The notes under the pieces are model-generated. The model was given only the letters and a program-made list of their open reading frames with translations, did no database searches and had not been told where the DNA came from. From positions 1 through 35,840 of the forward strand of contig CAMYJI010000025.1 of assembly GCA_947258545.1 (NCBI GenBank): a stretch of 35,840 nt of DNA, given 5' to 3'. The translations under genes were made by a program, and so were the position numbers. Source of the DNA: an uncultured Ectothiorhodospiraceae bacterium (lineage in GTDB: Bacteria > Pseudomonadota > Gammaproteobacteria > UBA9214). This document shows positions 34,037 to 35,840 of the stretch, in pieces. How positions within the stretch are numbered: the first letter of the stretch is position 1; every line of letters begins with the position of its first letter.

Positions 34037-34170
34037 AACGATGCCGACTGAGTTCTGCCAGTTCTACTATGAGTGTAAAGGCTGTGGCACTCTGTTACGC
34101 ATCAATCCGGTGACTGCTGCATATTTTTTTCCTTTGGTAACGTGCCTTGTCAGCCAATTCGCAATATACA
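33978..34170 (+). pseudogene. Degenerate GDCCVxC-family small Cys-rich protein gene
   Basis: Reading from 34002 gives LTCPECGHRVFETMPTEFC then QFYYECKGCGTLLR, the conserved start of GDCCVxC-domain proteins (recognised from memory). The expected continuation PGDCCVFCSYGxVPCPPIQ is present only after a one-base frameshift at about 34110: GDCCIFFSFGNVPCQPIR. Upstream, the frame carries MMRN and then a TGA at 33990-33992. So the gene has a stop near its start, a frameshift, and a Cys-to-Phe change in the second Cys motif. Family members are small, metal- or redox-related by composition, and some are selenoproteins; here only a fossil remains. Confidence 0.75.
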
Positions 34171-34561
34171 CATAAAAAAGGGAATGATAAGGGGTGTTGC
34201 AGTGGATCTTGATGTCTACCCAAGGTCGGTTTGTCAACAGCTGACTGGTTTTTAACCAAGTAGTCGGGTTAATACTTAACCCAATGTATTCTGGAAAATG
34301 GCAATAGGGAGGAAAAAAAGCACACACTTTATGCCCACTGAAATACCTCAATTACTACAATGTATTTGGATTCGTCATTCACACGGAAATAGCGATCAGT
34401 GTCATCTACACTTTACGGTGTTACATATCAACATGTGATCTGAAGGCGAACACTAACAATCACTATTGCCGGACATCTACACGGCAATGTACCAGCAAGC
34501 AGTACAATTTAGGATCGGACACCATGGAATGGGTACCACATAAATTCGGAGGTACTTACCA
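34171..34561. promoter_or_regulatory. Intergenic region with two palindromes upstream of the secreted-protein gene
   Basis: About 390 nt without a gene. It contains TGGTT-TTT-AACCA (34246-34258) and GGGTTAA-TAC-TTAACCC (34266-34282), two perfect inverted repeats sharing the half-site GGTT/AACC with centres 22 bp apart, a likely binding site for a dimeric regulator. A good ribosome binding site, GGAGG (34547-34551), precedes the ATG at 34562. I could not place the promoter. Confidence 0.45.
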
Positions 34562-35305
34562 ATGTACAAACTATATAGCATGTTAATTGCCGGCTTTGCA
34601 TCACTAGGACTGATGTTTGCGTGCACTGCGGCACAGGCGGGGGGTGACTTTCACGATCCACCATTCGATTTCCTGTTTGGGAATCACATCGACACCCACC
34701 AAGAGACCAACCTGAAGATCAACAAGCAGACCGGTAACCCGAAAGGGCTATTCGGAAAATTCTACATAATCTTCACTGGAGCAACCGACCCGGTTTCGGG
34801 CCTGCCGGTTGCCCGACACCCGCGCGGTGCAGGCACCCACAACGAAGAATGCGGAGTAGACGTCAACTGCATTACAGGCTGGGAGATGCGCGGTAAACCA
34901 GGTGCGGCGAAGTTCGTCTCTCATAGCGGCGTCAACGGCGACGACCATCCCCTATGGCTGGTGAATCGCGCCGAGGAAGCCAGCGCCCCGGCAACAGGTA
35001 TGGTGATCCCGCAGTCGGGCAGTTTCACTCATTTCCACTGGATTACGACCACCAGCACTGATCCTCGTGCGGCCGGCGTATCGGCGGAGTGTGACAAGAG
35101 CAATGCCGGGCAGCTCGAGACCCAGGCGCCGAGCGCTGTCGATCAAGTGTGTCAGGGCTGGTTTCTGCAGATCAAGGCAGTACGAAAATTTGCCTTTGAA
35201 CACGGTGGCGAACTTATTCCAGTGCGCCCTGGCATGGATAACCGCTCACACCTGAACCTGTTGACGAACTTCAACAACGATGTGGTGATTACATCGACAA
35301 GATAG
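34562..35305 (+). CDS. Secreted protein of unknown function
   Basis: 247 residues with a clear signal peptide (MYKLYSMLIAGFASLGLMFACTAAQAG, cleavage about residue 27). The mature part has no TM helix. It shows the motifs FGNHIDTHQET, GNPKGLFGKFYIIFTG, ARHPRGAGTHNEECGVDVNC and SFTHFHWITT, several His residues and four Cys in two pairs (ECGVDVNC and two later ones), suggesting disulfides or metal binding. I do not recognise the family. GGAGG 10 nt upstream supports the start and a strong terminator follows, so it is a single-gene unit, possibly controlled by the palindromes upstream. Confidence 0.85.
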   Translation: MYKLYSMLIAGFASLGLMFACTAAQAGGDFHDPPFDFLFGNHIDTHQETNLKINKQTGNPKGLFGKFYIIFTGATDPVSGLPVARHPRGAGTHNEECGVDVNCITGWEMRGKPGAAKFVSHSGVNGDDHPLWLVNRAEEASAPATGMVIPQSGSFTHFHWITTTSTDPRAAGVSAECDKSNAGQLETQAPSAVDQVCQGWFLQIKAVRKFAFEHGGELIPVRPGMDNRSHLNLLTNFNNDVVITSTR

Positions 35306-35333
35306 CACCGGCAGTATTGGCCGTTTTAATTAT

Positions 35334-35369
35334 GGGGCTGGCATCCGCCGGCCCCTGTATATTTTTTCT
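35334..35369 (+). terminator. Rho-independent terminator of the secreted-protein gene
   Basis: GGGGCTGG (35334-35341), loop CATCCG, CCGGCCCC (35348-35355; one G-T pair), then TGTATATTTTTT. It lies 29 nt after the stop codon and faces the convergent cytochrome gene. Confidence 0.8.
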
Positions 35370-35472
35370 TATCCCAGTATCAAGGCACCTTCGTAGCAAG
35401 GATTGACTTCTATTCTGGAATATGGACGCTACAATCAGACCACGATACTACTCCTGCCCTTGTGTAATTTCG

Positions 35473-35840
35473 TTATTCTTGTCCAGATGACTTTGCACGC
35501 GCCTGCTGATCACGGACATACCAGGCTTCATATATTTTATCTGGCCACCGCGACTGGAACCAGGCGATGATCGATAACACCTCATCCCGCGATAATTTAT
35601 CCTTCAAGGCCGGCATATTACCCTGCCCGCCCGGACTGCCATGCATAATGACTCGGTAGAGTATCGCCAGAGGATGGTGCCAGGCATGTCCAGTACCGTT
35701 CAGTGGCGGCGGTGGTAACTTGCCATCGAGCCCTGTCCTCCGCCAGTCTGCGCTGCCCTCACCATGCTGACCATGACAGCTTGCACAGTGTTCGACATAA
35801 AGCCGCTTTCCTTGTGTCACTTGCTCATATTTGTACCACC
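35473..35840 (-). CDS. c-type cytochrome, C-terminal part (gene runs off the window)
   Basis: The frame is open to the window edge (WYKYEQVTQGKRLYVEHC near the border), so the true start and signal peptide lie outside; a GTG at 35820 is internal. The visible 121 residues hold one haem-binding site CASCH followed by GQHGEGSADWRRTG, LPPPPLNGTGHAWHH, the likely axial Met in GNMPALKDKLS, and the class I end DEVLSIIAWFQSRWPDKIYEAW. It is a small periplasmic or membrane-anchored electron carrier. The partner enzyme is not in the window. The gene converges on the secreted-protein gene. Confidence 0.88.
   Translation of the reverse strand, partial: WYKYEQVTQGKRLYVEHCASCHGQHGEGSADWRRTGLDGKLPPPPLNGTGHAWHHPLAILYRVIMHGSPGGQGNMPALKDKLSRDEVLSIIAWFQSRWPDKIYEAWYVRDQQARAKSSGQE

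Noticed and set aside
34067..34351. Minus-strand ORF of 94 codons
   Set aside because: It overlaps the GDCCVxC-family remnant and the palindromes; no start signal or domain.

Overview
This window looks like chromosomal DNA of a chemolithotrophic, sulfur-oxidising gammaproteobacterium. The main evidence is a sulfur oxygenase reductase gene (11050-11988) lying upstream of a SoeABC-type sulfite dehydrogenase operon (6031-10760). Membrane bioenergetics genes, an exosortase and metal/iron transport genes fit that picture. The taxon is inferred from gene content and was not checked against a database.

Left part (1-19037), ordinary chromosomal backbone. It holds the 3' end of an Mrp/Nuo-type proton-pumping subunit with a terminator, then about 1 kb without a convincing gene. 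A secreted Thr-rich (TTTTTAAP) protein with a Gly-rich/Cys/TM/Arg sorting tail converges on an exosortase-EpsI fusion, and the two share one terminator hairpin. A DsbA-like thiol oxidoreductase faces soeCBA. SOR makes sulfite in the cytoplasm and SoeABC can oxidise it at the inner face of the membrane, so the two units form a plausible S0 -> sulfite -> sulfate route. Upstream lie a DUF2868/DUF3482 GTPase pair, pyruvate kinase, a SHOCT-domain gene broken by an in-frame amber codon, and a GerW(YtfJ)/DUF2953(YtfI) pair with a third small ORF.

Middle part (19059-29979), modular accessory DNA. Three direct repeats carry the 3' 45 nt of a tRNA-Pro(GGG) gene plus a conserved right flank of about 110 nt. 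Copies 2 and 3 also share a left flank of about 130 nt that includes a 56-nt identical run forming a terminator-like hairpin; copy 1 has a different left flank. This is what a tandem array of elements integrated at one tRNA 3' end would leave. No integrase is visible. Module 1 carries a Phd/ParE-type toxin-antitoxin operon, a UPF0149/SEC-C protein and a HigBA system. Module 2 carries a heavy-metal RND efflux operon whose adaptor has a His/Asp-rich repeat domain, a DUF3147 protein and a His-rich membrane protein.

Right part (29980-35840). A Fur-box-controlled cytochrome c-FTR1 iron permease fusion sits directly after repeat copy 3 and may belong to a third module continuing beyond the window. 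Then come a truncated transposase remnant that supplies the stop codon of a CHAD-domain gene, a frameshifted GDCCVxC-family remnant, a secreted protein of unknown function with an intrinsic terminator, and the C-terminal part of a c-type cytochrome cut by the window edge.
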